In this document: positions 50,770 through 59,805 of the stretch, in pieces | Layout of the letters: the number at the start of each line of letters is the position of its first letter | How positions within the stretch are numbered: position 1 is the stretch's first letter | From: Bacteroidota bacterium | GTDB taxonomy: Bacteria; Bacteroidota; Bacteroidia; Chitinophagales; Chitinophagaceae | Reading direction: 5' to 3' | DNA: 64,000 nucleotides | NCBI GenBank assembly: GCA_023416995.1 | Contig: JAEZGI010000040.1 | Coordinates: 62,001-126,000 of the forward strand | The notes under the pieces: generated by a model | The model's input: the letters and a program-made list of their open reading frames with translations, nothing else | Databases searched by the model: none | What the model was told of the DNA's origin: nothing | Translations under genes and position numbers: made by a program

Positions 50770-51078
50770 ATGGAGCGGATCGATAAATTAAAAACGTTTT
50801 TAGCTGCGAATCCGGAGGATAGTTTTTTAAATCACGCCCTGGCACTCGAGTATGTGAAAGCCGGGGAAACTGTTCTTGCAAGAAATGTTTTTGAAACACT
50901 TTTAGAACGAGATCCGGGCTATGTTGGTTCCTATTATCACCTCGGTAAACTGTTGGAGTCGACCGGTTCAAATACCGAAGCGATCATTTGGTATCAAAAG
51001 GGCATCGAAGTGGCCACTAAACAGGGTGATTATCATGCAAGGGGTGAGTTACAGGCGGCGCTCGACGATCTGGAATAG
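50770..51078 (+). CDS. Small TPR protein
   Basis: The 102-residue protein is made of TPR helix pairs: LKTFLAANPEDSFLNHALALEYVKAGET and LLERDPGYVGSYYHLGKLLESTGSNTEAIIWYQKG, in outline, with the usual A, G, Y and L spacing. Divergent from etfB. It may act in protein contacts; partner unknown. Confidence 0.75.
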   Translation: MERIDKLKTFLAANPEDSFLNHALALEYVKAGETVLARNVFETLLERDPGYVGSYYHLGKLLESTGSNTEAIIWYQKGIEVATKQGDYHARGELQAALDDLE

Positions 51079-51081
51079 TTG

Positions 51082-51267
51082 CTATTCGTAAGTTTTGCGG
51101 TGATAGTTGCTTCCCTCGCTTTGTTTGGTGGCTGTATGGGTTGCCACGTCTTCGGTTTCGCCGGCCATTATAGTAGAAGCGGCATTAGAAGTGACTGTCC
51201 GGGAATATATAATGTTCGCCCAAACAAACAGGAAGAACAGGCCCAATATCAGAATAATCTTTTTCAT
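51082..51267 (-). CDS. Small membrane-anchored or secreted peptide
   Basis: A 61-residue frame with a Lys start and hydrophobic core IILILGLFFLFVWANIIY (about 4-21), then a Ser/Thr-rich polar tail. The pattern suits a single-span small membrane protein. No family is recognised; it converges with the TPR gene and could be real or chance. Confidence 0.4.
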   Translation of the reverse strand: MKKIILILGLFFLFVWANIIYSRTVTSNAASTIMAGETEDVATHTATKQSEGSNYHRKTYE

Positions 51268-51366
51268 GTCTTTTTAAATCGTATCATCAGGTTTTACAAC
51301 CCTGCACTGTTGACAATATGACGTCATGAAACGTTGTATGTTACAGGTCATAAAATATTTTCGTTG

Positions 51367-52749
51367 ATGGATCCAGTCCAAGATAAGTTTACCCGGTTTA
51401 TATCACAGGAACGACTATTACCTGGTGGGCACATGCTGGTGCTGGCGGTAAGCGGTGGCGTTGATTCGGTAGTGTTAACCCATTTGTGTCAAAGCGCTGG
51501 TGTCCGGTTCGTAATCGCTCACATGAATTTTGGCCTCCGGGCCCAGGAAAGCATCAGGGACCAGGATTTTGTAGAAAAGCTGGCGGCCGCTTCGGGCGTT
51601 CAATGTTTTGTAAAAAATGTGGACACCAGCTCTTATGCTACTGAAAGACATTTGTCTATCCAGGAAGCAGCAAGAGAACTTCGATATAGTTGGTTCGAAG
51701 AACTAAGGCTTTCGCTGGCCGCCGGGAATGATAATACAGGTTGTCTTGTAGCTACAGCTCATCATCTTGATGACAGCGTTGAAACGATGCTGATGAATAT
51801 GTTTCGTGGTACAGGCATCACAGGGCTGCGGGGAATTCTACCCCGGCAGCAGCACCTGGTGCGGCCGATGTTGTGTTTAACGAAAGAAGAGATAACCACG
51901 TATGCCGCATCGCATAACCTGCAATGGGTGACTGACAGTTCGAACCAGTTGGACAAATACACGCGGAACTATTTCCGGAACCAACTGATTCCTATGATCC
52001 GTACTGTGTTCCCCCAGGTGGATCAGAATCTTTATAATAATCTCCACCGTTTCCAGGATGCGGTTTTACTTTACCGTGAGTCAGTTGACCGACGTTTACA
52101 AAAACTTATTGAAACACGCGGTACGGAGATACATATACTGGTTCGTAAACTGAAACAATCTCCTGCCTGGGAAACGATTTTGTTTGAACTGGTTCAATCC
52201 TATGGATTCAATGCGAAGCAGCTTCCTTCAGTAGTGGCCCTATGCGACAGTGAAACGGGGAAGCAGCTTGTTTCAGATTCACATCGTATAATTAAAAACC
52301 GTGAATGGTTGATTATTGCGCCGTTGGTGCAGGAGCAGGCTGCTTATGTCCCGATTGAAGCGAACGATAACGAGGTGCTATTTTCCGCTGGTCGTCTGCT
52401 CATGAAGGTTAAGGAAAACAAATTTGTGTTTTCAAATGGCAAACCACAAATTCCCGGAGCACCGGACCCCCATGTTGCCTTGCTGGATGCAAAACAGGTT
52501 CAGTTTCCTTTGCTATTAAGGAGAGTAAAACCCGGCGATTATTTTTACCCGCTTGGGATGACAAAAAAAAAGAAAGTAGCGCGGTTCCTGATCGATCTTA
52601 AACTATCAAAGACTGCAAAAGAGTCGGTTTGGGTAATTGAGTCCGGCAAAAGAATAATATGGGTTGTGGGTTACCGGATCGACCAACGGTTCCGGATAAC
52701 CGAAAATTCTAAAAATATTCTCAGTATCAGCTATTCCCCACAAAACTAA
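51367..52749 (+). CDS. tilS: tRNA(Ile)-lysidine synthase TilS
   Basis: I use ATG 51367 (MDPVQDKFTRF; 460 residues); the earlier start adds 11 residues. The PP-loop SGGVDSVVLTHL lies at about 28-39. TAHHLDDSVETMLMNMFRGTG and VTDSSNQLDKYTRNYFRN are the diagnostic blocks, given in outline, and the C-terminus has the TilS-C domain with KKKKVARFLIDLKLSK. It makes lysidine at the wobble base of tRNA-Ile(CAU) so that it reads AUA codons; essential in most bacteria. Confidence 0.92.
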   Translation: MDPVQDKFTRFISQERLLPGGHMLVLAVSGGVDSVVLTHLCQSAGVRFVIAHMNFGLRAQESIRDQDFVEKLAAASGVQCFVKNVDTSSYATERHLSIQEAARELRYSWFEELRLSLAAGNDNTGCLVATAHHLDDSVETMLMNMFRGTGITGLRGILPRQQHLVRPMLCLTKEEITTYAASHNLQWVTDSSNQLDKYTRNYFRNQLIPMIRTVFPQVDQNLYNNLHRFQDAVLLYRESVDRRLQKLIETRGTEIHILVRKLKQSPAWETILFELVQSYGFNAKQLPSVVALCDSETGKQLVSDSHRIIKNREWLIIAPLVQEQAAYVPIEANDNEVLFSAGRLLMKVKENKFVFSNGKPQIPGAPDPHVALLDAKQVQFPLLLRRVKPGDYFYPLGMTKKKKVARFLIDLKLSKTAKESVWVIESGKRIIWVVGYRIDQRFRITENSKNILSISYSPQN

Positions 52750-53387
52750 AAACTGCTGAACCAGTAACGGATCTGGTCTATAAATGCCGCGAGTGGCGGA
52801 TAATCGCTGAGCAGGTAACAGGCTACAATCAGAAAAGCAACACCGTATAAGGCGCCCCATATATGTGCCGAGTGATTTATGTTGCCGCCGCCTCTTCTGT
52901 CGAGATACGATGATATTACAAGGAACAACAATCCAAAAGCAAAACCTGGTATTCTTACAGGGATAAAAAGGATGCCCATTGGAATCAGCGGATTAAGCAG
53001 GATAAACGCAAAGATCACCGCCGAAACTGCGCCGGAAGCGCCGAGGCTCCTGTAAGAACCATTGTCTTTATTGGCAGCATAGGTAGGCAGTAAACAAAAG
53101 AACAATGAACTGAGGTACATTAATAAATAGATCAGGCTTCCTTTCTCATGGAACAAACGCGAAAAATCCTGTTCAACATATTTTCCGAAAATGTACAAAC
53201 CGTACATGTTGAAAGCAAGATGCATGAAATCTGCATGAAGAAAACCGCTGGTAAAAAAGCGATACCATTGTTTCTGATGGGTAACCGCAGGCGGATAAAA
53301 TACCAGGTCGCCCATAATCTTATCATTGTTCAATGCAGACACGGAAATCAGGACAGTTATAACGATAATGATCAGGGTGATACTCAT
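52746..53387 (-). CDS. Rhomboid family intramembrane serine protease
   Basis: A 213-residue membrane protein with six spans. HADFMHLAFNMYGLYIFG is the HxxxN start of the fold; LGASGAVSAVIF holds the catalytic Ser in span 4, and INHSAHIWGALYG the catalytic His in span 6. Rhomboids cut membrane proteins inside the bilayer. It is convergent with tilS with a 4-base overlap of stops. Confidence 0.9.
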   Translation of the reverse strand: MSITLIIIVITVLISVSALNNDKIMGDLVFYPPAVTHQKQWYRFFTSGFLHADFMHLAFNMYGLYIFGKYVEQDFSRLFHEKGSLIYLLMYLSSLFFCLLPTYAANKDNGSYRSLGASGAVSAVIFAFILLNPLIPMGILFIPVRIPGFAFGLLFLVISSYLDRRGGGNINHSAHIWGALYGVAFLIVACYLLSDYPPLAAFIDQIRYWFSSF

Positions 53388-53421
53388 GAATATGCTTGTT
53401 TAATCAGTTCAAAACTAATGA

Positions 53422-53895
53422 TTATGAATGATGATATTTTTCGTTTCTTAAAATTGTACATGCGCGGTACAACTGTTCTGCGAGAATAAGTCTCACTAAT
53501 TGATGTGGAAATACGAGTTGAGATAACGACCATTTGAAGTTGGCCCTTTCCAACAAACTACTGTCTGTGCCATAGGCACCGCCTATGTAAAATATCATGG
53601 TGCGCACAGACTCGTTTGCTCTTTTTTGCAACAGGTCAGCCAACCCAGGCGAGTCGAGCATTTTGCCGCGTTCATCTAAAACAACCAGATAGTCGTCTTT
53701 TGATAGCATTCCAAGTACTGCAGCGCTTTCTTTTTTCCGGAGATCAGCTTCGCTAAGCAGGGCAGCATTTTTAGGTGGTGGAATAATGGACCATTCAACG
53801 GGAAAATATTTCTGGATCCGCCGGGTGAAATCATCTATACCTTCTTTTACATAATTTTCATGGGCTTTACCTACTGACCAGCATTTCAGTTTCAT
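53422..53895 (-). CDS. rlmH: 23S rRNA (pseudouridine-1915 N3)-methyltransferase RlmH
   Basis: A 157-residue SPOUT methyltransferase. DDYLVVLDERGKMLDSPGLA, FYIGGAYGTD and FPHQLVRLILAEQLYRACTI, in outline, are the AdoMet-binding knot motifs, and the length is typical. It methylates Psi1915 in helix 69 of the large subunit RNA. It is 34 bases downstream of the rhomboid gene start, but reads the same way. Confidence 0.93.
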   Translation of the reverse strand: MKLKCWSVGKAHENYVKEGIDDFTRRIQKYFPVEWSIIPPPKNAALLSEADLRKKESAAVLGMLSKDDYLVVLDERGKMLDSPGLADLLQKRANESVRTMIFYIGGAYGTDSSLLERANFKWSLSQLVFPHQLVRLILAEQLYRACTILRNEKYHHS

Positions 53896-53987
53896 GGGTT
53901 CAAGGTACGGAATAGACAGAAATGGAAAAATCCGCCCTGGGATCAGCCAGGTACGGATTCAACCTAATTAAGTTGCTGTACAAGAGA

Positions 53988-54209
53988 TTAACTGCCTTCT
54001 GTTTTGTTGTTTTCTTCTTTTGAGATATTGTCGAATTCATCCTGGTTTTTGAATTGACGATCTTCTTTTCCGGTTTCAGGATAAGCACCGGAAACGCCAC
54101 TGTCTTCATCACCTCTTATTGAAGATGCTACACCTTTACCCTCGCGAATGGGAAAGTTTTTATTATCATGTTTGTCTTTTTTATCATCGCGGTCATTAGC
54201 TGTATTCAT
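53988..54209 (-). CDS. Small disordered hydrophilic protein
   Basis: A 73-residue, strongly charged product rich in Asp, Glu, Lys and Asn with no hydrophobic core. ASSIRGDEDSGVSGAYPETG is its most distinctive part. Start at ATG 54209. No family recognised, but similar to small stress-linked hydrophilic proteins of this group. Confidence 0.45.
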   Translation of the reverse strand: MNTANDRDDKKDKHDNKNFPIREGKGVASSIRGDEDSGVSGAYPETGKEDRQFKNQDEFDNISKEENNKTEGS

Positions 54210-54304
54210 AACTACTCTTTACACCACGGGATAAAAAACTGTGCCATTGAATAGAAGTCTTATGGATTTTGATGGCCTTTGCATCTTGTATCGAAACAAA
54301 ACTT

Positions 54305-55057
54305 ATGAAGTGTATTATTCCGGTTGGAATAGCCATGCTGAGCATGTTGGGTGCCGTTGCACAGGATGCGCCGCCAGCACCACCAACGGTGCCACATCCA
54401 CCCGCCTTTGCAGAACCTCCTGGACGAGCTGTAATTCCTGATCCACCAAAGCCGCCGAAAGCAAACTTCCGGGCTCCAAAGCCACCGTCACCGCCGGCAG
54501 TATCAGGCCGCCAGTTGCCTGGGCCACCATCAGTGCATGGTAATATTCCGGCAGCGCCTGCGATACCATCAACTCCAGGCGATGTTCCGGCAGCACCTGC
54601 GATACCATCGACTCCAGGCGAAGTTCCTGCAGCACCTGCGGCACCATCAGCTCCAGGCGAAGTTCCGGCAGCACCTGCGATACCATCTGCGCGAGGTAAC
54701 TTCCCTGAAGCCCCACCGAAACCGGCCGCACCCGCAAGTGAGCCTGCAACACCACCGGCGCCAGGCAATATTCCTGTGACGCCTCCGCCACCGGCGAAAT
54801 CAACCCCCGGTCAGGTACCTCCGCCACCTCCGGTGCCTAAAGACCTGCCGCTTGAAATGGTGCTGTCGGTCCCGTTTCGCAAAGATGCGACCGGTAACAC
54901 TGGATTACGCGGCCAAGAGTCAAAATTTTGTTCATCAGCTTCCGCGATTGCTTTGGTAAACGCAGAAGGCCCCGCTCAAAATAAAACCAGCAATGATGGC
55001 GATGGGGATCTCACCGAATTTCTTTCATTGTCCATGATCGACTTCCTTCAACGCTGA
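54305..55057 (+). CDS. Secreted proline-rich repeat protein
   Basis: I start at ATG 54305 (250 residues, MKCIIPVGIAMLSMLGAVAQ, a signal peptide). Pro and Ala make up most of the rest: a Pro-rich spacer, five 13-residue repeats of the G-x-V-P-A-A-P-A-I-P-S-T-P type (54539-54733), then PPPPVPKDLPLEMVLS and a non-repeat C-terminal part of about 60 residues with DGDGDLTEF. It is likely an extracellular or periplasmic spacer protein. No enzyme motif is seen. Repeat number may vary between strains. Confidence 0.6.
   Translation: MKCIIPVGIAMLSMLGAVAQDAPPAPPTVPHPPAFAEPPGRAVIPDPPKPPKANFRAPKPPSPPAVSGRQLPGPPSVHGNIPAAPAIPSTPGDVPAAPAIPSTPGEVPAAPAAPSAPGEVPAAPAIPSARGNFPEAPPKPAAPASEPATPPAPGNIPVTPPPPAKSTPGQVPPPPPVPKDLPLEMVLSVPFRKDATGNTGLRGQESKFCSSASAIALVNAEGPAQNKTSNDGDGDLTEFLSLSMIDFLQR
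54539..54733. repeat. 39-bp tandem repeat inside the proline-rich gene
   Basis: Five 39-bp units at 54539, 54578, 54617, 54656 and 54695, encoding G-N/D/E-I/V-P-A-A-P-A-I-P-S-T-P. Units 1-4 are near identical; unit 5 is degenerate. Confidence 0.8.
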
Positions 55058-55084
55058 TATTCACTTCGGCTATACATAATCGTT

Positions 55085-55120
55085 AATTGCCCGTCCGGCC
55101 GTCTGGTCTGGCGGGCAATT
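55085..55120 (+). terminator. Terminator-like hairpin
   Basis: AATTGCCCG (55085-55093) and CGGGCAATT (55112-55120) form a perfect 9-bp stem; the tail TCAATTTATT is only moderately T-rich. It separates the proline-rich gene from the rhamnose operon. Confidence 0.5.
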
Positions 55121-55238
55121 TCAATTTATTCAAAGAATGCTCCGGGAAGTACATTTCGTTATAGCACAGGACAGCTTTCTTGAAAATTATTCATAGATTG
55201 CCACCAACGATAACGACATATAGCAAAACAGCCCCTAC

Positions 55239-56327
55239 ATGCAGGTACTTTTTGGGATCATCTATCACTTCATCGGCGGATTCGCATCAGGAAGTTTCTA
55301 CATACCATATAAAAAAGTCAAGGGCTGGTCCTGGGAAAGCTATTGGATAGTCGGCGGGCTTTTTTCGTGGTTAATAGTACCACCACTGGCTGCCTGGCTC
55401 ACTATACCGGGTTTTGCCGAAATCATCCGTCAAACAGATAACGCGGTGCTTGGTATGACCTATCTTTTTGGTTTGCTATGGGGCATTGGCGGTTTGACCT
55501 ACGGGCTCGGTGTGCGATACCTGGGTGTATCACTCGGCTCAAGCATAATCCTTGGTTTATGTATGGTGTTTGGTGCCATCATTCCCTCTATATATTACGA
55601 CCTGTTTCCTGCCGAAGGAAAAGATACTTTTTCCATGCTGATCGGTTCTGGCTGGGGAGCAACAGTGTTGACAGGACTTGCGGTTTGCGTGTTGGGTATC
55701 ATCCTTTGCGGTAAGGCAGGTATCATGAAAGAAAAACAACTCAATGTTGCGGGCACTGATCCGCATGGAGGAACTGCAAAAACCGAGTACAGGTTTGGCC
55801 TGGGCATGTTTGTATCTATCGTTTCAGGTGTACTGAGTGCCTGTTTCAATTTTGGACTTGAGGCAGGAAAGGGGATGGCCGATATTGCCAATCAAACCTG
55901 GATGGCAGCCAATCCCGGGGAAGGCGCTTTTCTGTTTCAGAACAATGTTGTTTATGTAGTTATATTATGGGGTGGCCTCACCACAAATTTTATCTGGTGT
56001 ATGATCCTGAACGCAAGAAACAAAACCTTCCATGATTACACCAACAAAAAAACACCACTAAAAGCCAATTACTTTTTTTCCGCGCTTGCGGGCATTACCT
56101 GGTTTCTTCAGTTCTTTTTCTACGGGATGGGAGAAAGCAAACTCGGCAATGGTGCCAGTTCCTGGATACTGCACATGGCATTTATCATTTTAATCGCCAA
56201 TGTCTGGGGATTGATTTTAAAAGAGTGGAAAGGCGTCACAGCCAGGACAAGGGTTACTATCATTGCGGGTATCATAACTATTATTCTATCCGTATTGATC
56301 GTTGGCTACGGTAACTCATTGAAATGA
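55239..56327 (+). CDS. rhaT: L-rhamnose/H+ symporter RhaT
   Basis: A 362-residue protein with about ten membrane spans. FIGGFASGSFYIPYKKVKGWSWESYW, GGLTYGLGVRYLGVSLGSSIILG and FGLEAGKGMADIANQTW are typical RhaT blocks, given in outline. It imports L-rhamnose with protons. First gene of the operon, 27 bases before the aldolase/dehydrogenase gene. No clear TAnnTTTG promoter was found in the 180 bases before it. Confidence 0.92.
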   Translation: MQVLFGIIYHFIGGFASGSFYIPYKKVKGWSWESYWIVGGLFSWLIVPPLAAWLTIPGFAEIIRQTDNAVLGMTYLFGLLWGIGGLTYGLGVRYLGVSLGSSIILGLCMVFGAIIPSIYYDLFPAEGKDTFSMLIGSGWGATVLTGLAVCVLGIILCGKAGIMKEKQLNVAGTDPHGGTAKTEYRFGLGMFVSIVSGVLSACFNFGLEAGKGMADIANQTWMAANPGEGAFLFQNNVVYVVILWGGLTTNFIWCMILNARNKTFHDYTNKKTPLKANYFFSALAGITWFLQFFFYGMGESKLGNGASSWILHMAFIILIANVWGLILKEWKGVTARTRVTIIAGIITIILSVLIVGYGNSLK

Positions 56328-56354
56328 TCGAAATTCAATTAACAGTATTTATAT

Positions 56355-58475
56355 ATGGCTATTTCTCAGCAACAATTTAAACATGTAAGTTATCTGTGGG
56401 ACGATGCGAAGGCTGCAGCATTTGGCGATGACCAGGTGGGTCTGCTGATCTATCGTTCCAATCTGCTAGGCGCGGATTTAAGGCTCACTAATTACGGTGG
56501 TGGAAATACTTCGTATAAAGGTCCCGCAACCAATCCGCTTACCGGAGAAAAAACAGATGTAATGTGGGTGAAAGGTTCAGGTGGTGATCTTGGTACCCTG
56601 AAGAAAAACGGACTGGCGGCCCTGTATATGGACCGGCTTCTGAGTCTCAAAAACATTTATCGCGGCAAGGAACATGAAGACGAGATGGTGGCCCTGTTTA
56701 ATCATTGCATTTATGATCTCGACTCAAGAGCACCTTCGATAGATACTGCATTGCATGGTTTCCTGCCTTTCAGCCATATAGATCATTTGCATCCTGATGC
56801 CGCTATTGCCATTGCTGCTGCAAAAGACGGTAAACAAATAACACAGGAACTTTTCAAAGGCAAGATTGGTTGGGTGGAATGGCAAAGACCCGGATTCGAC
56901 CTGGGACTAAAGCTGAAACAATGTCTTGATGAAAACCCAGGCATACGTGGTATCATGCTTGGCTCGCATGGCTTATTCACCTGGGGTGATACAGCTTACG
57001 ACAGTTATGTGAACACGCTTGAAGTGATTGAAACCTGTGCCGCATATGTGGAAGAAAAAACTGCACAAAAAGGTAAAGTGTTTGGCGGTCCGAAACGCAC
57101 ATCCCTGCCTGAAGAAGAACGTATTGCAAAAGCGGCGTCACTAGCCCCCATATTGCGTGGACTGGCATCTTCTCATACCCGCATGATCGGGCACTTCACA
57201 GATGATGAACGAGTACTTGAATTTATCAATTCAAATGATCTTGACAGACTTGCACCCATGGGTACCAGTTGCCCGGATCATTTCCTTCGCACCAAAATCA
57301 GTCCGCTTGTATTAAATCTTCTGCCCGAAGAGGATCTGTTAAACTACGAGGAAGTTTATAAGAAGTTATCGGACCAGTTCCAGGAATACCGGCTTGGATA
57401 TGAATCTTATTACAGCAGTTGTAAACATGACAATAGCCCTGCCATGCGCGATCCCAATCCTGTGGTAATTTTATATCCGGGAGTTGGCATGTTCACCTTT
57501 GCAAAAGATAAACAAACCGCGCGTGTGGCTGCAGAGTTTTATATCAATGCCATCAATGTAATGCGTGGATCGGAAGCCATTTCAACTTATACATCGTTAC
57601 CAAGACAAGAAGCTTTCGATATTGAATATTGGTTATTGGAAGAAGCCAAATTGCAACGTATGCCCAAACCGAAACCACTTACCGGCAAGATTGCCCTGGT
57701 TACCGGTAGTGCGGGTGGTATTGGGAAAGCGATCGCTAAAAAGTTTGCTAACGAAGGCGCCTGTGTGTTGATCAATGATAATGATGCGCAAAGACTTGAA
57801 ACTGCAAATGCAGATTTCGCGGGCAATTACTCAAAAGATGTTTATGCCTCAGCATTGCTGGATGTAACAAACACTGATACGATCAGGGATGCTTTCAAAG
57901 AAGCCGCGTTACGTTTTGGCGGCGTGGACATAATAGTGAATTGCGCCGGTCTTAGTATCTCCAAACCACTTGGGGACCATACCGAAAAAGATTGGGATCT
58001 GTTATATGATGTGCTGGTGAAAGGACAGTTTATGGTCACACAGGTTGGCGTTGCAGTTATGCAGAAACAAAAGCTTGGAGGAGATGTATTAAACATCGTG
58101 AGTAAAAACGCGCTTGTATCTGGTCCTAACAATGCCGGTTATGGTTCAGCAAAAGCTGCTCAACTACATCTCAGCAGGCTTAATGCAGCAGAGCTTGGAA
58201 AAGATCATATAAGAGTGAACGTGGTAAATCCTGACGCAGTTATATCAGATAGTAAAATATGGCAGGGAGCCTGGGCAGAAGGACGCGCCAAAGCATACGG
58301 CGTTACTGTTGAACAACTACCGGCATATTATGCGAGCCGGACGTTATTGAACGAAATCATTTTGCCTGATGATATTGCCAATGCATGTTTTGCTTTTGTG
58401 GGCGGGTTACTGCATAAGTCAACCGGTAATGTGCTGAATGTTGACGGAGGAGTAGCAATGGCATTTGTACGATAA
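56355..58475 (+). CDS. rhaD: Bifunctional rhamnulose-1-phosphate aldolase / short-chain dehydrogenase
   Basis: A 706-residue fusion. The N-terminal class II aldolase-like part (1 to about 430) has GGGNTSYKG, the metal His in FSHIDHLHPD and GSHGLFTWGD. The C-terminal part (about 440-706) is a short-chain dehydrogenase: VTGSAGGIGKAIA (NAD site), NCAGLSISKP, catalytic Ser in IVSKNAL and Y-G-S-A-K. Together they cleave rhamnulose-1-P to DHAP and L-lactaldehyde, and oxidise or reduce the lactaldehyde. This fusion is typical of Bacteroidetes and rhizobial operons. The stop is 16 bases before rhaI. Confidence 0.9.
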   Translation: MAISQQQFKHVSYLWDDAKAAAFGDDQVGLLIYRSNLLGADLRLTNYGGGNTSYKGPATNPLTGEKTDVMWVKGSGGDLGTLKKNGLAALYMDRLLSLKNIYRGKEHEDEMVALFNHCIYDLDSRAPSIDTALHGFLPFSHIDHLHPDAAIAIAAAKDGKQITQELFKGKIGWVEWQRPGFDLGLKLKQCLDENPGIRGIMLGSHGLFTWGDTAYDSYVNTLEVIETCAAYVEEKTAQKGKVFGGPKRTSLPEEERIAKAASLAPILRGLASSHTRMIGHFTDDERVLEFINSNDLDRLAPMGTSCPDHFLRTKISPLVLNLLPEEDLLNYEEVYKKLSDQFQEYRLGYESYYSSCKHDNSPAMRDPNPVVILYPGVGMFTFAKDKQTARVAAEFYINAINVMRGSEAISTYTSLPRQEAFDIEYWLLEEAKLQRMPKPKPLTGKIALVTGSAGGIGKAIAKKFANEGACVLINDNDAQRLETANADFAGNYSKDVYASALLDVTNTDTIRDAFKEAALRFGGVDIIVNCAGLSISKPLGDHTEKDWDLLYDVLVKGQFMVTQVGVAVMQKQKLGGDVLNIVSKNALVSGPNNAGYGSAKAAQLHLSRLNAAELGKDHIRVNVVNPDAVISDSKIWQGAWAEGRAKAYGVTVEQLPAYYASRTLLNEIILPDDIANACFAFVGGLLHKSTGNVLNVDGGVAMAFVR

Positions 58476-58491
58476 CAAAAAATTTGAGAAA

Positions 58492-59766
58492 ATGATCCTG
58501 AACAATACAGCAATAAATGATCTTAATAGCCAGGCAGAAAACAAACATCGGCAACGGTATAATGCGCTTGCAGAAACTATACCTGATGTTGAAGCGATAG
58601 TTAGAAAGCTTGCAGCTTTCCAGGTGGCCATTCCAAGCTGGGCGCTCGGTACAGGCGGAACCCGCTTTGGCCGTTTTTCCGGCGGTGGTGAACCGCGGAG
58701 TCTTGAAGAAAAAATAGCTGACATTGGCGTGCTGCATGCGCTGAACCGCAACAGTGGCGCTATTTCCCTGCATATCCCGTGGGATATTCCCCGCGACGCT
58801 TCAGCCATTCGTAACCTCGCAGCGGAGGCGGGATTGAAGTTTGATGCAATGAACTCAAATACTTTCCAGGATCAAAAAAACCAGGAGCATAGTTATAAAT
58901 TTGGTTCGCTGCAACACGTAAACAAAGCCGTTCGTGACCAGGCTGTGGCGCATAACATCGAAGTGATACGTCATGGTGTTGAACTGGGGTCTAAGTCTTT
59001 AACTGTATGGTTGAGTGATGGTTCAAGTTTCCCCGGTCAACTGAATTTCAGGAAGGCATTTGAAAATACCCTGAGCGGGTTACGGGAGATCTATGCAGCT
59101 TTGCCTGCCGACTGGAAAATGTTTGTTGAATACAAAGCATTTGAACCCAACTTCTATTCTACAACGGTGGGAGACTGGGGTCAATCACTTTTATATGCTC
59201 AGAAACTTGGTGAAAAGGCATATACCCTGGTGGATCTCGGACATCATCTACCCAATGCCAACATTGAACAAATAGTATCCTTGTTGCTGATGGAGAAAAA
59301 ACTGGGTGGGTTCCATTTCAACGATTCGAAATATGGCGATGATGATCTTACCGTTGGTAGCATCAAACCCTACCAGCTATTCCTGATATTTAATGAACTG
59401 GTCGAAGGCATGGACAGCCGCAACATGGACCATACTACTGATCTTGGCTGGATGATCGATGCTTCTCACAATGTTAAGGATCCTCTGGAGGATCTGTTAC
59501 AATCGGTAGAAGCCATCATGCTTGCGTATGCACAGGCATTGCTTGTTGATCGAAAACAACTCGAAGCCGCGCAGGCAGCTAACGATGTAGCGCTAGCGCA
59601 GGAATTGTTGCAGGATGCGTTCAGAACAGATTTGCGGCCGTTGGTTGCAGAAGCCCGTTTGCAAAACGGTGGAGCCTTACAACCCCTGGAAGCTTTCAGA
59701 AAACTAAAAGTTCGAGAAGCCTTGATTGCCGAACGTGGTAATAAAACCGTGGCCACCGGATTGTAA
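58492..59766 (+). CDS. rhaI: L-rhamnose isomerase
   Basis: I choose ATG 58492 (424 residues); a TTG at 58465 would overlap the previous gene. The barrel has AIPSWALGTGGTRFGRF, DAMNSNTFQDQKNQEHSYKFGS, and metal-site patterns TLVDLGHHLPNANIE and FHFNDSKYGDDDL, as in the P. stutzeri-type L-rhamnose isomerases, not E. coli RhaA. It interconverts L-rhamnose and L-rhamnulose. All catalytic blocks are present. Confidence 0.9.
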   Translation: MILNNTAINDLNSQAENKHRQRYNALAETIPDVEAIVRKLAAFQVAIPSWALGTGGTRFGRFSGGGEPRSLEEKIADIGVLHALNRNSGAISLHIPWDIPRDASAIRNLAAEAGLKFDAMNSNTFQDQKNQEHSYKFGSLQHVNKAVRDQAVAHNIEVIRHGVELGSKSLTVWLSDGSSFPGQLNFRKAFENTLSGLREIYAALPADWKMFVEYKAFEPNFYSTTVGDWGQSLLYAQKLGEKAYTLVDLGHHLPNANIEQIVSLLLMEKKLGGFHFNDSKYGDDDLTVGSIKPYQLFLIFNELVEGMDSRNMDHTTDLGWMIDASHNVKDPLEDLLQSVEAIMLAYAQALLVDRKQLEAAQAANDVALAQELLQDAFRTDLRPLVAEARLQNGGALQPLEAFRKLKVREALIAERGNKTVATGL

Positions 59767-59805
59767 TCCGGTTATGCCTGCTGGTTATAAAATGTTGTCT
59801 TGCCT

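Noticed and set aside
54315..54827. Long antisense frames over the proline-rich repeat gene
   Set aside because: They arise from the low-complexity repeat read backwards; the plus strand has a signal peptide and a sensible protein.
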